Source of the DNA: Phocaeicola oris
Lineage (GTDB): Bacteria > Bacteroidota > Bacteroidia > Bacteroidales > Bacteroidaceae
Assembly: GCF_021295095.1 (NCBI RefSeq)
Contig: NZ_JAJLQX010000018.1
Span: 1 to 64,000 of the forward strand
Direction: 5' to 3'
DNA: 64,000 bases
Below, piece after piece: positions 23,811 through 33,091 of the stretch; the first letter of the stretch is position 1; each line of letters starts with the position of its first letter. The translations under genes and the position numbers were made by a program. A model generated the notes under the pieces. That model was not told where the DNA came from and searched no databases. It saw nothing but the letters and a program-made list of their open reading frames with translations.

Positions 23811-24746
23811 TTACTTGACAAAATCTTTCGATAACAAGTACTTGGCACTGGCTTCAACACCATCCCATTGATCACGATTGAAACGGCGATCTCTTTCCAA
23901 TTCTACATAGAAACCTATCAGCCCGTTCTTATAAGCTACGTTGAAAATCTTTTCGAAGTTCATCATACCTGAGTCGCCAAGAATCCAGCGGTCTTTGATG
24001 TGAAGTAGTTTGTAACGACCGGAATAATCTTCCAACCATTCGCAAGGATCCTGCTGCCCCATAACAGCCCAATAGCAATCCAGCTCAAATATTACTTTCT
24101 CAGGATCTGTGTTCTTCAAGAAGATTTCTTCGATATACTTACCCTCTTTTTGAGCATCAACACCGGCATTGGCAACTTTACGGAACTCACCGCTGTGGTT
24201 GTGGTATCCCCAAAGGATTCCGGCAACATTAGAAATTTCACCGGCATTGTTATAAACCTCTGCAACCAACTTGGCATCGTCTTCTGTTTCAATCTGAGGC
24301 AAGCCCGGTTGAACCATGTTGCGAACTCCTAACTCATGGTGCATTTCAACAGCCTTTTTCCAGAAATCGGAAATTTGAGAAAGGTTTTCGCGGGTATATT
24401 TACGTACAGGTGGGTTCAGGTGAGAACCTGTAATTTTCAAGCCTGCATTCTCGGCAGCTGTACGGTATTCTTGAGCAGTAAAGCCGCCGAAATCTCCGGT
24501 GTCACCTCTATAGCCACAGATTTCTAACTCGGTGTAACCCATTTTTGCAATGCGATCCATTCCGGTCGAAAGATCTTTTTCCAATTTGCCGGCTAACGAA
24601 TAGGTCTGCAAACCTATGTGTTTCTGATCTTTAACAGCATGGATGGAATCTGCTGAGAAGAAATGCTTCGCAGCGTCTGCTTTTACTGCCAAGCCACTCA
24701 TTGCGAGTGCTGACATACCTTTCAAAAATGTTCTTCTATTTACCAT
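23811..24746 (-). CDS. Tat-exported sugar phosphate isomerase/epimerase-like protein
   Basis: A 311-residue protein of the xylose-isomerase-like TIM-barrel family (AP_endonuc_2 fold). The N-terminus MVNRRTFLKGMSALAMSGLA is a twin-arginine signal with a cleavage region near VKADAA, so the folded protein is exported. The barrel part includes IGLQTYSLAG, YTELEICGYRGD, GSHLNPPV, WGYHNHSGEF (metal-binding His), VIFELDCYWAV and KLLHIKDRW. Such proteins in Bacteroidales are usually annotated for carbohydrate epimerisation, with substrate unknown. It stands alone, with its own promoter and terminator. Confidence 0.88.
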   Translation of the reverse strand: MVNRRTFLKGMSALAMSGLAVKADAAKHFFSADSIHAVKDQKHIGLQTYSLAGKLEKDLSTGMDRIAKMGYTELEICGYRGDTGDFGGFTAQEYRTAAENAGLKITGSHLNPPVRKYTRENLSQISDFWKKAVEMHHELGVRNMVQPGLPQIETEDDAKLVAEVYNNAGEISNVAGILWGYHNHSGEFRKVANAGVDAQKEGKYIEEIFLKNTDPEKVIFELDCYWAVMGQQDPCEWLEDYSGRYKLLHIKDRWILGDSGMMNFEKIFNVAYKNGLIGFYVELERDRRFNRDQWDGVEASAKYLLSKDFVK

Positions 24747-24847
24747 AATATGTAATTTTTATGATTCATGTATTATTCATTAACAAAGACAGTGTAGGTT
24801 GGATGCAGTAAAGTTTATTAGCTTACTGGAACATAATTCATCTCATA

Positions 24848-24855
24848 CAAAGATA
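24848..24855 (-). promoter_or_regulatory. -7 element of the sugar isomerase-like gene
   Basis: Minus-strand TATCTTTG, exact TAnnTTTG, about 100 bases before the start codon, implying an untranslated leader of roughly 95 bases. Confidence 0.5.
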
Positions 24856-24926
24856 AATAAAATCCTTTTTAGGTTGTCATTCTAAAAGAATAAAATTAAC
24901 ATTTATTTGTTGTTGAAGTCGAAAGG

Positions 24927-25940
24927 CTAAAATCTCCCCGGAATTTTATTTCCACAGAGCAGGCATTTATCTGTCGGTATATTCTTCTCAATGCTATAAC
25001 CTTTCCGCTTTATTAATAGTTGATGACAATGTGCGCAGTATGTGTTCTCTCCGTCTGTCTTATTTACATTTCCGAGATAAACATAGCGCATACCTTCTTT
25101 TTCTGCTATTTCCTTTGCTTTCAACATATCGTGAATAGGAGTTGGAAAGGTATTTCCCATCTGATATTGTGGAAAGAATCGGCTGAAATGTAATGGGAAG
25201 TCGGCAAATCCATATTCTACAAGCCAGTGACACATATTGCGAATCAATGTTTCATTGGTATTTATATTTGGAATGAGCAGATTTGTTATTTCCAGCCATA
25301 CGTTGGCTTCTTTACATATTAATAAGGTATTGAGAACGGTTTGCAAATGTCCGCGGTTTATCTTCCAATACAGCTCATCGCTAAACGATTTTAAGTCGAT
25401 ATTTGCTGCGTCAAGTACTGTGGTTATTTTCTTCATAGGTTCCCTGTTGACATAACCTGCAGATACGAGTACTGTTTTTATGTTGTTTTGTTTTGCTAAA
25501 ACAAAGGTGTCGTATACATATTCGAAATAGGTGAGCGGCTCGGTGTATGTGAAGGCAAGTGTGTTTATTTGCAGCTTTTTACACTGTTCGATTATCTTTT
25601 CGGGGGATGCATTTATGTGACGGATTTCTGTAGGATCAGCTTGTGATATTTCCCAGTTCTGACAATTTTTGCATGCAAGGTTACAGCCTGTGCAAGCAAC
25701 AGAAAGACAGTCGGAGCCCGGATAGAAGTGTAGCAAGGGCTTCTTTTCAATTGGGTCGACAGCTATGGCACAAGGTTTCCCATATACTACGGAGTAGAGC
25801 TTTCCGTGGTAATTCACTCGGCTGTGACATAATCCGTATTGTCTATCTTTTAAATCGCATTGATTAGGACATAAGTCGCATTGTACACCCCGTTCTGTCG
25901 GGTGATAATAAGTTGCTTCTTTTCCTATATCGTTGTTCAT
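24927..25940 (-). CDS. amrS: AmmeMemoRadiSam system radical SAM enzyme
   Basis: A 337-residue radical SAM protein. Near the N-terminus CDLCPNQC is a cysteine cluster. The radical SAM site is CNLACKNC (CxxxCxxC), in CTGCNLACKNCQNWEISQ. A zinc-ribbon-like pair (CAHC and CLLC) lies at the C-terminus. This order is that of the AmmeMemoRadiSam group, which occurs with AMMECR1 and Memo proteins; the reaction is unknown. The start overlaps the upstream Memo-AMMECR1 gene by 4 bases (ATGA), so the three activities form one two-gene operon. Cytoplasmic, with no signal sequence. Confidence 0.93.
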   Translation of the reverse strand: MNNDIGKEATYYHPTERGVQCDLCPNQCDLKDRQYGLCHSRVNYHGKLYSVVYGKPCAIAVDPIEKKPLLHFYPGSDCLSVACTGCNLACKNCQNWEISQADPTEIRHINASPEKIIEQCKKLQINTLAFTYTEPLTYFEYVYDTFVLAKQNNIKTVLVSAGYVNREPMKKITTVLDAANIDLKSFSDELYWKINRGHLQTVLNTLLICKEANVWLEITNLLIPNINTNETLIRNMCHWLVEYGFADFPLHFSRFFPQYQMGNTFPTPIHDMLKAKEIAEKEGMRYVYLGNVNKTDGENTYCAHCHQLLIKRKGYSIEKNIPTDKCLLCGNKIPGRF

Positions 25941-27415
25941 TTTTTGTTCTCCTTAAAAATAATAGCTTCGTAGGTATAGAGGTCGGCATCTTTCCATTCG
26001 TCCCATCCTATCCCCGCCTTGTCTCTGGCACAGTGTCCCAGAAATTCTTCCTTGGTCCAGTTTACTTCGTTAGCTACTTGAGGTAAGAAAGTACCGCTGC
26101 GGAAGCCTTTTTTTATATAAATGCCCTGCTTTCCATATTGAAATTCTTCCACTGAGTGAATTTTCTTTAATGGGGTGAGAACTGATATTTCTATGTTTAT
26201 TTCCGATAGTTCATTGATGGTTACTTCATTGAATCTGGGATCTTCGAATGCTGCTTCTTGAGCCATCTCCTCAACAACTCCGTAAAGCGGAGTGTTACTT
26301 CCAAAGTGCCCGATGCACCCACGTAATTGGTTTTCGATGTATAGTGATACAAACGCTCCGCATTTCTCTTTTAGCGCAGGAGTAATATCAGTTTCCTTAT
26401 AAGGTTTTTCAGCTGATTGGTTCAATTTGTTTTTTATGCTCTGACGGGCAATCTTCAGCAGCGTTTGTCTCTCCTCATTATTCAGAGAAAACAGTTGGGT
26501 GGTTGTGTCGGTGATAATGAAAGCATGATATCCCACTACCCTGTCTTTCTCCGCATACGCTACATCACCCGAATTTTTGTAAAGCAAATGATGAATATTC
26601 ATCGGTCTATCTTTCATCATATATAATAAGGTAGCGATGGCACACTGTCCACAAGCACTGGTTACCAAATTTTGATAGTTCCCTTGTTCGTTGGTTTGAA
26701 TAGCCTGATAGAATTTGTTTATATCGCCCGATAGAATCGCTTCTTCTGTGCGCTTATCCACTTTATTCGCATCCTCATAGCAAGGATAATGAGAAAAATC
26801 GCTGCTGATAACGAACAGGTTCTTTTTATTGAAATATGGTTTCAATACTTCGGCTATCTGACAGATACGGTTATCGTTTTGTGTGCTTATGATAATCGGT
26901 ATAATATCCGGCATCTTTTTTAAATGATATTGTAGTAAAGGCAGTTGTACCTCTATGCAATGTTCTTTGGCATGCGCTTGAAACTTATACGTGAAAAGAG
27001 CATGTTTGGCAATGGCAGAGCAGATATCCTTAGCTACTTTTATATTGCCCAAAGGAGTAGCATAATAGTCGTTTACCGTATTCACAGATGCTCCGTTGAA
27101 GTAGATTTGATGACTTGGTCCGATTAGGAAAATATGCTCATACACATGTTTCGGATTGATCTGTGCGACTGCTGCTGCAGCCACTGCCCCCGAATAGATC
27201 CATCCGGCATGAGGAACAATGATAGCAGTAATGTCTTCACGTGTCTTTGTGTTTTTGTAATGGTTAAGGTATTCAGATAAAGTAGCTTCTACATTCTTTT
27301 TTGACGTAGGGTAGAAAGAACCTGCGACAGCCATCGGCCGAATATTCGATTGGCTGCTCATTTTATTCAATCCAAGCATAGTTAGGAATATTAATATGGC
27401 AATTAGTTTATTCAT
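25937..27415 (-). CDS. Memo-AMMECR1 fusion (AmmeMemoRadiSam proteins B and A)
   Basis: A 492-residue two-domain protein. The Memo domain (AmrB, about 28-300) has PMAVAGSFYP, TAIIVPHAGWIYSGAVAAAA, LIGPSHQIYFNGAS, ISSDFSHY and SACGQCAI; histidines in these motifs match the metal-binding set of the MEMO1/extradiol-dioxygenase-like fold. The AMMECR1 domain (AmrA, about 310-492) has GAFVSLYIENQLRGCIGHFG and AAFEDPRFNEVT. The first 25 residues (MNKLIAILIFLTMLGLNKMS) look like a signal peptide, which is odd for a partner of a cytoplasmic radical SAM enzyme. The function of the system is unknown. Confidence 0.92.
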   Translation of the reverse strand: MNKLIAILIFLTMLGLNKMSSQSNIRPMAVAGSFYPTSKKNVEATLSEYLNHYKNTKTREDITAIIVPHAGWIYSGAVAAAAVAQINPKHVYEHIFLIGPSHQIYFNGASVNTVNDYYATPLGNIKVAKDICSAIAKHALFTYKFQAHAKEHCIEVQLPLLQYHLKKMPDIIPIIISTQNDNRICQIAEVLKPYFNKKNLFVISSDFSHYPCYEDANKVDKRTEEAILSGDINKFYQAIQTNEQGNYQNLVTSACGQCAIATLLYMMKDRPMNIHHLLYKNSGDVAYAEKDRVVGYHAFIITDTTTQLFSLNNEERQTLLKIARQSIKNKLNQSAEKPYKETDITPALKEKCGAFVSLYIENQLRGCIGHFGSNTPLYGVVEEMAQEAAFEDPRFNEVTINELSEINIEISVLTPLKKIHSVEEFQYGKQGIYIKKGFRSGTFLPQVANEVNWTKEEFLGHCARDKAGIGWDEWKDADLYTYEAIIFKENKK

Positions 27416-27562
27416 CGTCCTAATTTAATCATTTTTAGAAACAGATAGTTTTATTTTTTGGGATTTAACATAGTTATTGCTTTTTGGCTTTTTCTATGCT
27501 CAATTCCGGATATTGGATGAAACTTTTCATTGGATGATGAAAATTATTCATTTATTTTTTCG

Positions 27563-27570
27563 TATCTTTG
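27563..27570 (+). promoter_or_regulatory. -7 element of the gldB operon
   Basis: TATCTTTG, exact TAnnTTTG, 37 bases before the ATG at 27608. It falls inside the longer open frame starting at 27530, so that earlier start is unlikely. Confidence 0.6.
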
Positions 27571-27607
27571 CAAGGTAACGGTTCTTGATAATAAAAATAT
27601 AATCTGG

Positions 27608-28606
27608 ATGCGTAAGATGCTTATTCTCATATTGTCTGTATTTGTTTTTACTTCATGCGATTGGAGTGGAAGAACGAATGGGCATGAGAATAATTCTAAA
27701 GTCACCATAGAGCGCTATGACCGTTTGCAGTTTGAATCGGTGACAATGAACAATGTCGCTTCGCTTCAGAAAATGAATACTGATTACCCACAAGCTACCA
27801 AATTACTTATTGAGGATGTGCTCGGCATCGGTGATGTGAGTGATCCGGAGATAGACAATGAATTATTATCTTTCTTCTCGGATACTATAGCGCGTAAATT
27901 AATGAACGATGTTGAAAATAAGTATCAAGATGTTAGCGGAATAGAAAAGGAACTATCTAAAGGTTTTTTGAACATACGTAAGGATTTAAATTTCTTTCCT
28001 ATACCTCGTATCTATACGCAAATATCCGGTCTTAATCAGTCGATCGTGGTTGGCGACAGTCTGGTTGGAATTAGTCTTGATAAGTATATGGGTATCGATT
28101 ATCCACTTTACAAACGTTATTACTACGATATGCAAAGTCGTTTCATGGATTCGAAGCGTATTGTCCCCGATTTCTTTTATTACTATCTTCTCAGTCAGTA
28201 TGAGCTGCCATTCAATTTTGGACGAACTTTACTCGATGTAATTATGCATCGTGGAAAGGTGCATTGGCTTATAAAAAAGGCACTGGATTATGATTCTATT
28301 GAAGAAGAGCTTGGTTATAATAAAGAGGAAGAAAAGTGGTGTAAGAAGAATAAAAGGGCACTTTGGAAGTTTGTTCAGGAGCATGATCATTTGAATGCGA
28401 CCGACCCTATGATAGTCCGCAGCTATATGAATTATCCTTATTTTACTATTATAAATGATGAAAATACTCCTTATGGTATAGGGATTTATTTAGGATATCA
28501 GTTGATTGATCAGTTTATGAACTCCCATCGGAATGTATCTGTCAAGGAATTAATGGAGCGTACTGATTATCGAAAGATGTTACAGGATACCAAAGTTAGT
28601 TTTTGA
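27608..28606 (+). CDS. gldB: GldB-like gliding-motility lipoprotein
   Basis: A 332-residue lipoprotein from the ATG at 27608: MRKMLILILSVFVFTSC is a signal peptide with a lipobox ending at Cys17. The mature part matches the GldB family (ERYDRLQFES, an FYYYLLSQYELPFNFGRTLLD segment, then HRGKVHWLIKKAL and TPYGIGIYLGYQLIDQF). GldB is required for gliding in Flavobacterium, but homologues occur widely in non-gliding Bacteroidales, where the role is not settled; a link with envelope biogenesis or protein export is usually assumed. The next gene starts 15 bases after its stop. Confidence 0.87.
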   Translation: MRKMLILILSVFVFTSCDWSGRTNGHENNSKVTIERYDRLQFESVTMNNVASLQKMNTDYPQATKLLIEDVLGIGDVSDPEIDNELLSFFSDTIARKLMNDVENKYQDVSGIEKELSKGFLNIRKDLNFFPIPRIYTQISGLNQSIVVGDSLVGISLDKYMGIDYPLYKRYYYDMQSRFMDSKRIVPDFFYYYLLSQYELPFNFGRTLLDVIMHRGKVHWLIKKALDYDSIEEELGYNKEEEKWCKKNKRALWKFVQEHDHLNATDPMIVRSYMNYPYFTIINDENTPYGIGIYLGYQLIDQFMNSHRNVSVKELMERTDYRKMLQDTKVSF

Positions 28607-28620
28607 TTTATCTTATTAAC

Positions 28621-29325
28621 ATGGAAACGGCATTATACTTAATTCCTGTTACCTTAGGCGATACTGCGATAGAACGTGTATTGCCGACTTTCAATAAGGA
28701 AATTATTTCTCAAATAAGATATTTTATTGTCGAGAATATCCGTTCTGCTCGTCGTTTCTTAAAGAAGGTAGACAGTAGAATTGATATTGATTCCCTTACA
28801 TTTTATGAACTCAATCAGCATACTGATCTGAAGGCAATAGGTGATTATCTCAATCCTTTGATTGCAGGTAATGCGATGGGGGTAATATCCGAAGCCGGTT
28901 GTCCGGCTATTGCTGATCCCGGTGCTGATGTAGTGGCTATGGCTCAACGGAAGAGTTTGAAAGTGATTCCGTTGGTTGGTCCTTCATCTATCATCCTTTC
29001 GGTCATGGGATCCGGATTCAACGGACAGAGTTTTGCTTTCAATGGTTATCTGCCTATTGAACCGGGAGAGCGTACGAAGAAGATAAAGGACTTGGAGCAG
29101 CGTGCTTATACTGAGAATCAGACGCAGCTCTTTATAGAGACTCCATATCGCAACGGAAAGATGTTAGAGGATCTGACGCGTGTCTGTAAATCGCAGACAC
29201 ATCTATGTGTAGCGGCTAATATCACTCGCCCTGATGAATTTATTAAAACTAAAACCATAAAGGAATGGAAAGCAAAGCTCCCTGACTTGTCTAAAATACC
29301 GTGTATCTTTCTTATATATAAGTAA
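28621..29325 (+). CDS. Tetrapyrrole-methylase-family SAM methyltransferase (RsmI-related)
   Basis: A 234-residue protein starting METALYLIPVTLGDTAIERV. It has the fold of the RsmI/tetrapyrrole methylase family: FIVENIRSARRFLKK, GVISEAGCPAIADPGAD (the GDAGTPxISDPG-like loop), PLVGPSSIILSVMGSGFNGQ and FIETPYRNGKML. RsmI methylates C1402 of 16S rRNA, but this shorter form, common in Bacteroidales, may act on another substrate. The frame is open to a TTG at 28603, which would overlap gldB; the ATG at 28621 fits family N-termini better. It is probably co-transcribed with gldB and the next gene. Confidence 0.85.
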   Translation: METALYLIPVTLGDTAIERVLPTFNKEIISQIRYFIVENIRSARRFLKKVDSRIDIDSLTFYELNQHTDLKAIGDYLNPLIAGNAMGVISEAGCPAIADPGADVVAMAQRKSLKVIPLVGPSSIILSVMGSGFNGQSFAFNGYLPIEPGERTKKIKDLEQRAYTENQTQLFIETPYRNGKMLEDLTRVCKSQTHLCVAANITRPDEFIKTKTIKEWKAKLPDLSKIPCIFLIYK

Positions 29326-29327
29326 TC

Positions 29328-30047
29328 ATGTTTAAGTTCATCATCAACCAGATGCCTATCGAGGCTTATCTTATGAATCTTGTATTTTGTTTTCTACCTT
29401 ATCTTATTGTAGGAATCATATTAGGTGGATTGATTTATAGGCGGAAGGATGAACAGTATTATGCAAAAATGCGTTTCATTGCTTTGGATGGGGAAGGGCG
29501 GTTGTTCAAGTTTGGTAAGGGGCTTTTTTACTTCGGCTTTTTTCTTTTATTTATGGGACATATCATAGGATTACTGTTGCCTCAGGTTGCTTATGAAAGT
29601 TTTGCCAAGAATGAAGTGCGTGAGCAAGTCAGCTTAGCTGCAGGTGCTGTCAGTGGAGTAATTGCTCTTTTTGGTTTGATTCTTGTAATAGCTCACAGGT
29701 ATGAGAATGTACAGTTGCGTACAGCAGATAAATGGTTGGTGGCGCTTCTTTTTGTTCAGATAGTCACAGGATTGTTAGGCGAGGTGATATCATTCACTTC
29801 ATCAACAAAGAATTATATGAGCATTCATCAATGGGCTCAGGGATTGGTCATCTTCAAGCCGGATTCTTGGTACTATTTAGCAAAGGTACATCCGCTTATA
29901 TTGTTTCACATGGTGATAGGGATCATGATGTTTCTTATCTATCCGTTTAAGTTGCTGCATCTGGCTATTGCTTTGGTTTGGCAAAGCAAACATGTTTCTT
30001 CGCATGATATGACGACCGTACCAGAGGAGCACTCTCCACAGCCTTAA
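29328..30047 (+). CDS. NarI-like membrane cytochrome b subunit, orphan
   Basis: A 239-residue membrane protein with about five hydrophobic helices (near 12-35, 65-86, 103-122, 135-155 and 186-215), resembling the nitrate reductase gamma subunit NarI, which carries two haems and passes quinol electrons. Candidate haem ligands are H78 (FMGHIIGLL), H123, H188, H194 and H211. No narG, narH or narJ is present in the window, so its electron acceptor is unknown. It starts 2 bases after the methyltransferase gene, and its last 83 bases overlap lipA on the opposite strand. The hydrophilic tail (HDMTTVPEEHSPQP) is encoded in that overlap. The family call is moderate. Confidence 0.65.
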   Translation: MFKFIINQMPIEAYLMNLVFCFLPYLIVGIILGGLIYRRKDEQYYAKMRFIALDGEGRLFKFGKGLFYFGFFLLFMGHIIGLLLPQVAYESFAKNEVREQVSLAAGAVSGVIALFGLILVIAHRYENVQLRTADKWLVALLFVQIVTGLLGEVISFTSSTKNYMSIHQWAQGLVIFKPDSWYYLAKVHPLILFHMVIGIMMFLIYPFKLLHLAIALVWQSKHVSSHDMTTVPEEHSPQP

Positions 30048-30828
30048 AGCCTTTTTCTATTCCTATTTCATGGTATTTTCTGAATTGATCGGGAGTAATA
30101 TATTCATGTACATGGTAATGCTTGTGTGTAGGCTGTAAATATTGTCCGATAGTAAGGACAGAACAGCCTATTGCCAACAGGTCGTCCATCAGTTCTTCTA
30201 CCTCTTCAGGAGTTTCTCCGAGTCCTACCATGATACCGCTTTTCGCTGTGATACCATTTTCTGCAATCTGTTTCAATACTTGGAGGCTGGTGTCGTATTT
30301 GGCCACGCTGCGTACTGTATCTGATAACCGGCGTACGGTTTCCATATTGTGGGATATGATATTCGGTCCGGCATCTATCACCTGTTGAATCAGTTCAGTC
30401 CGACCACGAAAATCTGGAATAAGGACTTCGAATGTAGTGTTCGGGTTCAATCGTTTTATCTCCTGAATGGTTTTTACCCAATGAGCAGCACCTAAGTCAG
30501 GTAAATCGTCTCTGTCTACAGAAGTGATCACTGCATGGTCGAGTTTCATTAATCGAATGCTTTCAGCTACGTGTGTAGGCTCATCAGGATTCAATGGTAA
30601 AGGTTTACCTGTAGATGTGTTACAGAATTTACAGCAGCGGGTACAAATATTTCCGCCAATCATAAAGGTGGCTGTACCGTTCCCCCAGCATTCGCTGCGA
30701 TTAGGACAGAGTCCACTGCTGCATATAGTATGGAGATGGTGCGATTCCACAATTTGCTTTGTCGCTGCGTATCGTGGATTTACACCTATGTCAATTTTCA
30801 ACCATGAAGGTTTACGAACATGTTCCAT
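29965..30828 (-). CDS. lipA: Lipoyl synthase
   Basis: A radical SAM enzyme that inserts two sulphurs into octanoyl groups on lipoyl domains. The 287-residue protein has both iron-sulphur sites: CSSGLCPNRSEC (auxiliary cluster, Cx4Cx5C) and CTRCCKFC (CxxxCxxC). Other conserved parts are ATFMIGGNICTR, VITSVDRDDLPDLGA, SHNMETVRRL, KSGIMVGLGET and the C-terminal VRSSYHA (conserved Arg-Ser-Ser-Tyr). The 3' end overlaps the cytochrome gene tail to tail by 83 bases. It follows the DPP-IV gene by only 5 bases, so the two may share a transcript. Confidence 0.97.
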   Translation of the reverse strand: MEHVRKPSWLKIDIGVNPRYAATKQIVESHHLHTICSSGLCPNRSECWGNGTATFMIGGNICTRCCKFCNTSTGKPLPLNPDEPTHVAESIRLMKLDHAVITSVDRDDLPDLGAAHWVKTIQEIKRLNPNTTFEVLIPDFRGRTELIQQVIDAGPNIISHNMETVRRLSDTVRSVAKYDTSLQVLKQIAENGITAKSGIMVGLGETPEEVEELMDDLLAIGCSVLTIGQYLQPTHKHYHVHEYITPDQFRKYHEIGIEKGFKAVESAPLVRSSYHAKKHVCFAKPKQ

Positions 30829-30833
30829 GTCTG

Positions 30834-33041
30834 TTACTTCAAATTGTTAATAAAATACTCCGTTACTTTGGTCATCAGGTGACGACGAGTATTACCTCCA
30901 TAAATGCCGTGGTCGCGGTTGGTGTAGAGCTGTTGATCGAATTGCTTATCAGCTTGTACCAATGCTTCAGCGTACTCTGCGTCATTCTGATAGTGTACAT
31001 TATCGTCGGCTGTTCCTTGAATCAACAACAGCTTTCCGTGCAACTTATTGATTCTTGTCATACAAGATGAAGCATCGTATCCGCCAATATTTTCCTGTGG
31101 AGTACGCATAAAACGTTCTGTATACACGGAATCGTAGAAACGCCAGTCGGTAGGAGCGGCAATAGCAACACCGGCTTTGAACACCGGAGTTCCTTCACTC
31201 ATAGCCATGATGGTTTCATAGCCACCATAGCTCCATCCCCAGATACCGATATTTTGTCCATCAACATAAGGGAGGCTTTGCAAATATTTTGCGGCTTCAA
31301 CCTGATCTTGTGCTTCTTTTACACCGATAGCCATATACGTACATTTCTCAAAGTCAGCTCCCCGACCACCCGTACCTCGTCCGTCAACACAAGCGCAAAT
31401 GAATCCATGCTCTGTCATGTAGGCCTCAAAGATGCCACCATTACCCATAGCACCGATATACCATTGATCGAGAACCTGTTGTGATCCCGGTCCGCTATAC
31501 TGATGCATAATGACCGGATATTTTTTATTAGGGTCGAAGTTGACCGGTTTCATCATCCAGCCATTCAGTTCTGTTCCTTGCGAGGTTTTGAATGTGAAGA
31601 ATTCTTTCTTTGGCATTGGCAGATTAGCTAACTCATTCTTTAGCGTATTGTTGTCTTCCAGTGTGGACAGTGTTTTTCCTGTATTGTCTTTAATCGTGAT
31701 GACAGGAGGTGTGGTAGCATTGGAAAACGTGTTAATGAAGTAATGCATATTCTTGCTGAATATAGCACTGTTGGTACCTTCGTCATTGGTCAGTTTCGTT
31801 TTTCTTCCTTTAGCATCTACCTTCCATACATTACTACGTAACGGACTGCCTTCATTACTGATATAATAAAATTCGTTTTTTGCTTGGTCCCATCCCATGA
31901 AATCGCTGACTACAAAGTCTCCTTTTGTAATCTGTTTGACCAAATTACCGCCTATGGTGTAGAAGTATAGATGATTATAGCCGTCTTTCTCGCTCATAAC
32001 CACAAAGTGCGTGGGATAGAACTGAATGCCATTATATACACCTTCTTTTACATAACGCTCATCTTGATCGCGCAGAATGAGTTTACATAGCGTACTGCGT
32101 GGGTTGGCAAAGTATAAGTCGTAACGATTCTGTTGACGGTTCAATGTCATGACAGCTAACTTTTCCGGATCATCAGTGAACTTGATACGGGGAATGTATC
32201 CGTCGGCATCCAATGGCACATCAAGGGTACGGTCGACTTTGCTCTTGATGTCGAAAGTGTGAACGGTAACCTTTGAGTTATCTACACCTGCCAACGGATA
32301 TTTATATGAGTAGAATCCCGGGTATTGTTTGTATTGTTCGTGTTCAGGTTCCAGACCTTTATAATAAGGAATGTTGAACATAGGAACTTTGCTTTCGTCA
32401 AAACGGATGTAAGCAATCATCTTGCTGTCGGCTGAGAAATCGAAAGCACGATTGAACTCGAACTCTTCTTCGTACACCCAATCGGGGATGCCATTGATGA
32501 TTTCATTATACTTTCCGTCGTTTGTAACTTGCGATTCTGCATTTCCGAAGAGCAATTTGATGAGCCAGATATTATTATCGCGGACGAATGCAATTTGTGT
32601 CCCGTCGGGAGAGAACAGAGGTACTTGTTGAGGACCGCCTTCCGACAACGGTTCCAGTTTATTGTTCTTTACGTTGTAGATGTAATATACAGCCGTGAAC
32701 GAACGACGGTAGATATGCTTCGTTTGTGTTTGAATCAGTATCAAGCTCTCATCGGGCGACATGATATAGTCATCGAATGTTTTGAATGTACATTCACGGG
32801 CTTTACTCGTATCGAACACAGTCTCAATCTCCTTGCCTGTCTTGAATGAGTATTTCATGATTCGTTTGTAATCGCCGCTTATTTGCGTATAAGTCTCTCC
32901 GTCATTGCAAGCTTTCACGCTGCGAATACTCTTTGAACGGTATGTTATATTAGCTACGTCGTTGATGGAAAAATGTTGTGCTGCTGCCGTGAGTACACAA
33001 CAAAATACGAATAAGAATATGCTAAGCTTCTTCATAATCAA
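30834..33041 (-). CDS. Dipeptidyl peptidase IV (S9B), secreted
   Basis: A serine exopeptidase that removes dipeptides after Pro or Ala. The 735-residue protein starts with a signal peptide (MIMKKLSIFLFVFCCVLTAA, cleavage after AAAQ). A beta-propeller domain (about 40-480) includes the DPP-IV motif DWVYEEEFEFNRAF. In the C-terminal alpha/beta-hydrolase domain the triad is Ser604 in GWSYGGY, Asp679 or Asp680 in GTADDNVH, and His711 in RDHGIYGG. Likely periplasmic. lipA follows within 5 bases. The divergent gene at 33114 has its own promoter. Confidence 0.94.
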   Translation of the reverse strand: MIMKKLSIFLFVFCCVLTAAAQHFSINDVANITYRSKSIRSVKACNDGETYTQISGDYKRIMKYSFKTGKEIETVFDTSKARECTFKTFDDYIMSPDESLILIQTQTKHIYRRSFTAVYYIYNVKNNKLEPLSEGGPQQVPLFSPDGTQIAFVRDNNIWLIKLLFGNAESQVTNDGKYNEIINGIPDWVYEEEFEFNRAFDFSADSKMIAYIRFDESKVPMFNIPYYKGLEPEHEQYKQYPGFYSYKYPLAGVDNSKVTVHTFDIKSKVDRTLDVPLDADGYIPRIKFTDDPEKLAVMTLNRQQNRYDLYFANPRSTLCKLILRDQDERYVKEGVYNGIQFYPTHFVVMSEKDGYNHLYFYTIGGNLVKQITKGDFVVSDFMGWDQAKNEFYYISNEGSPLRSNVWKVDAKGRKTKLTNDEGTNSAIFSKNMHYFINTFSNATTPPVITIKDNTGKTLSTLEDNNTLKNELANLPMPKKEFFTFKTSQGTELNGWMMKPVNFDPNKKYPVIMHQYSGPGSQQVLDQWYIGAMGNGGIFEAYMTEHGFICACVDGRGTGGRGADFEKCTYMAIGVKEAQDQVEAAKYLQSLPYVDGQNIGIWGWSYGGYETIMAMSEGTPVFKAGVAIAAPTDWRFYDSVYTERFMRTPQENIGGYDASSCMTRINKLHGKLLLIQGTADDNVHYQNDAEYAEALVQADKQFDQQLYTNRDHGIYGGNTRRHLMTKVTEYFINNLK

Positions 33042-33060
33042 ACTTTCTATGTTTATGTAG

Positions 33061-33068
33061 CAAAGTTA
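33061..33068 (-). promoter_or_regulatory. -7 element of the DPP-IV gene
   Basis: Minus-strand TAACTTTG, matching TAnnTTTG, 20 bases before the start at 33041. Confidence 0.5.
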
Positions 33069-33091
33069 AAACTATTTGTTTGAAAAAAGGC

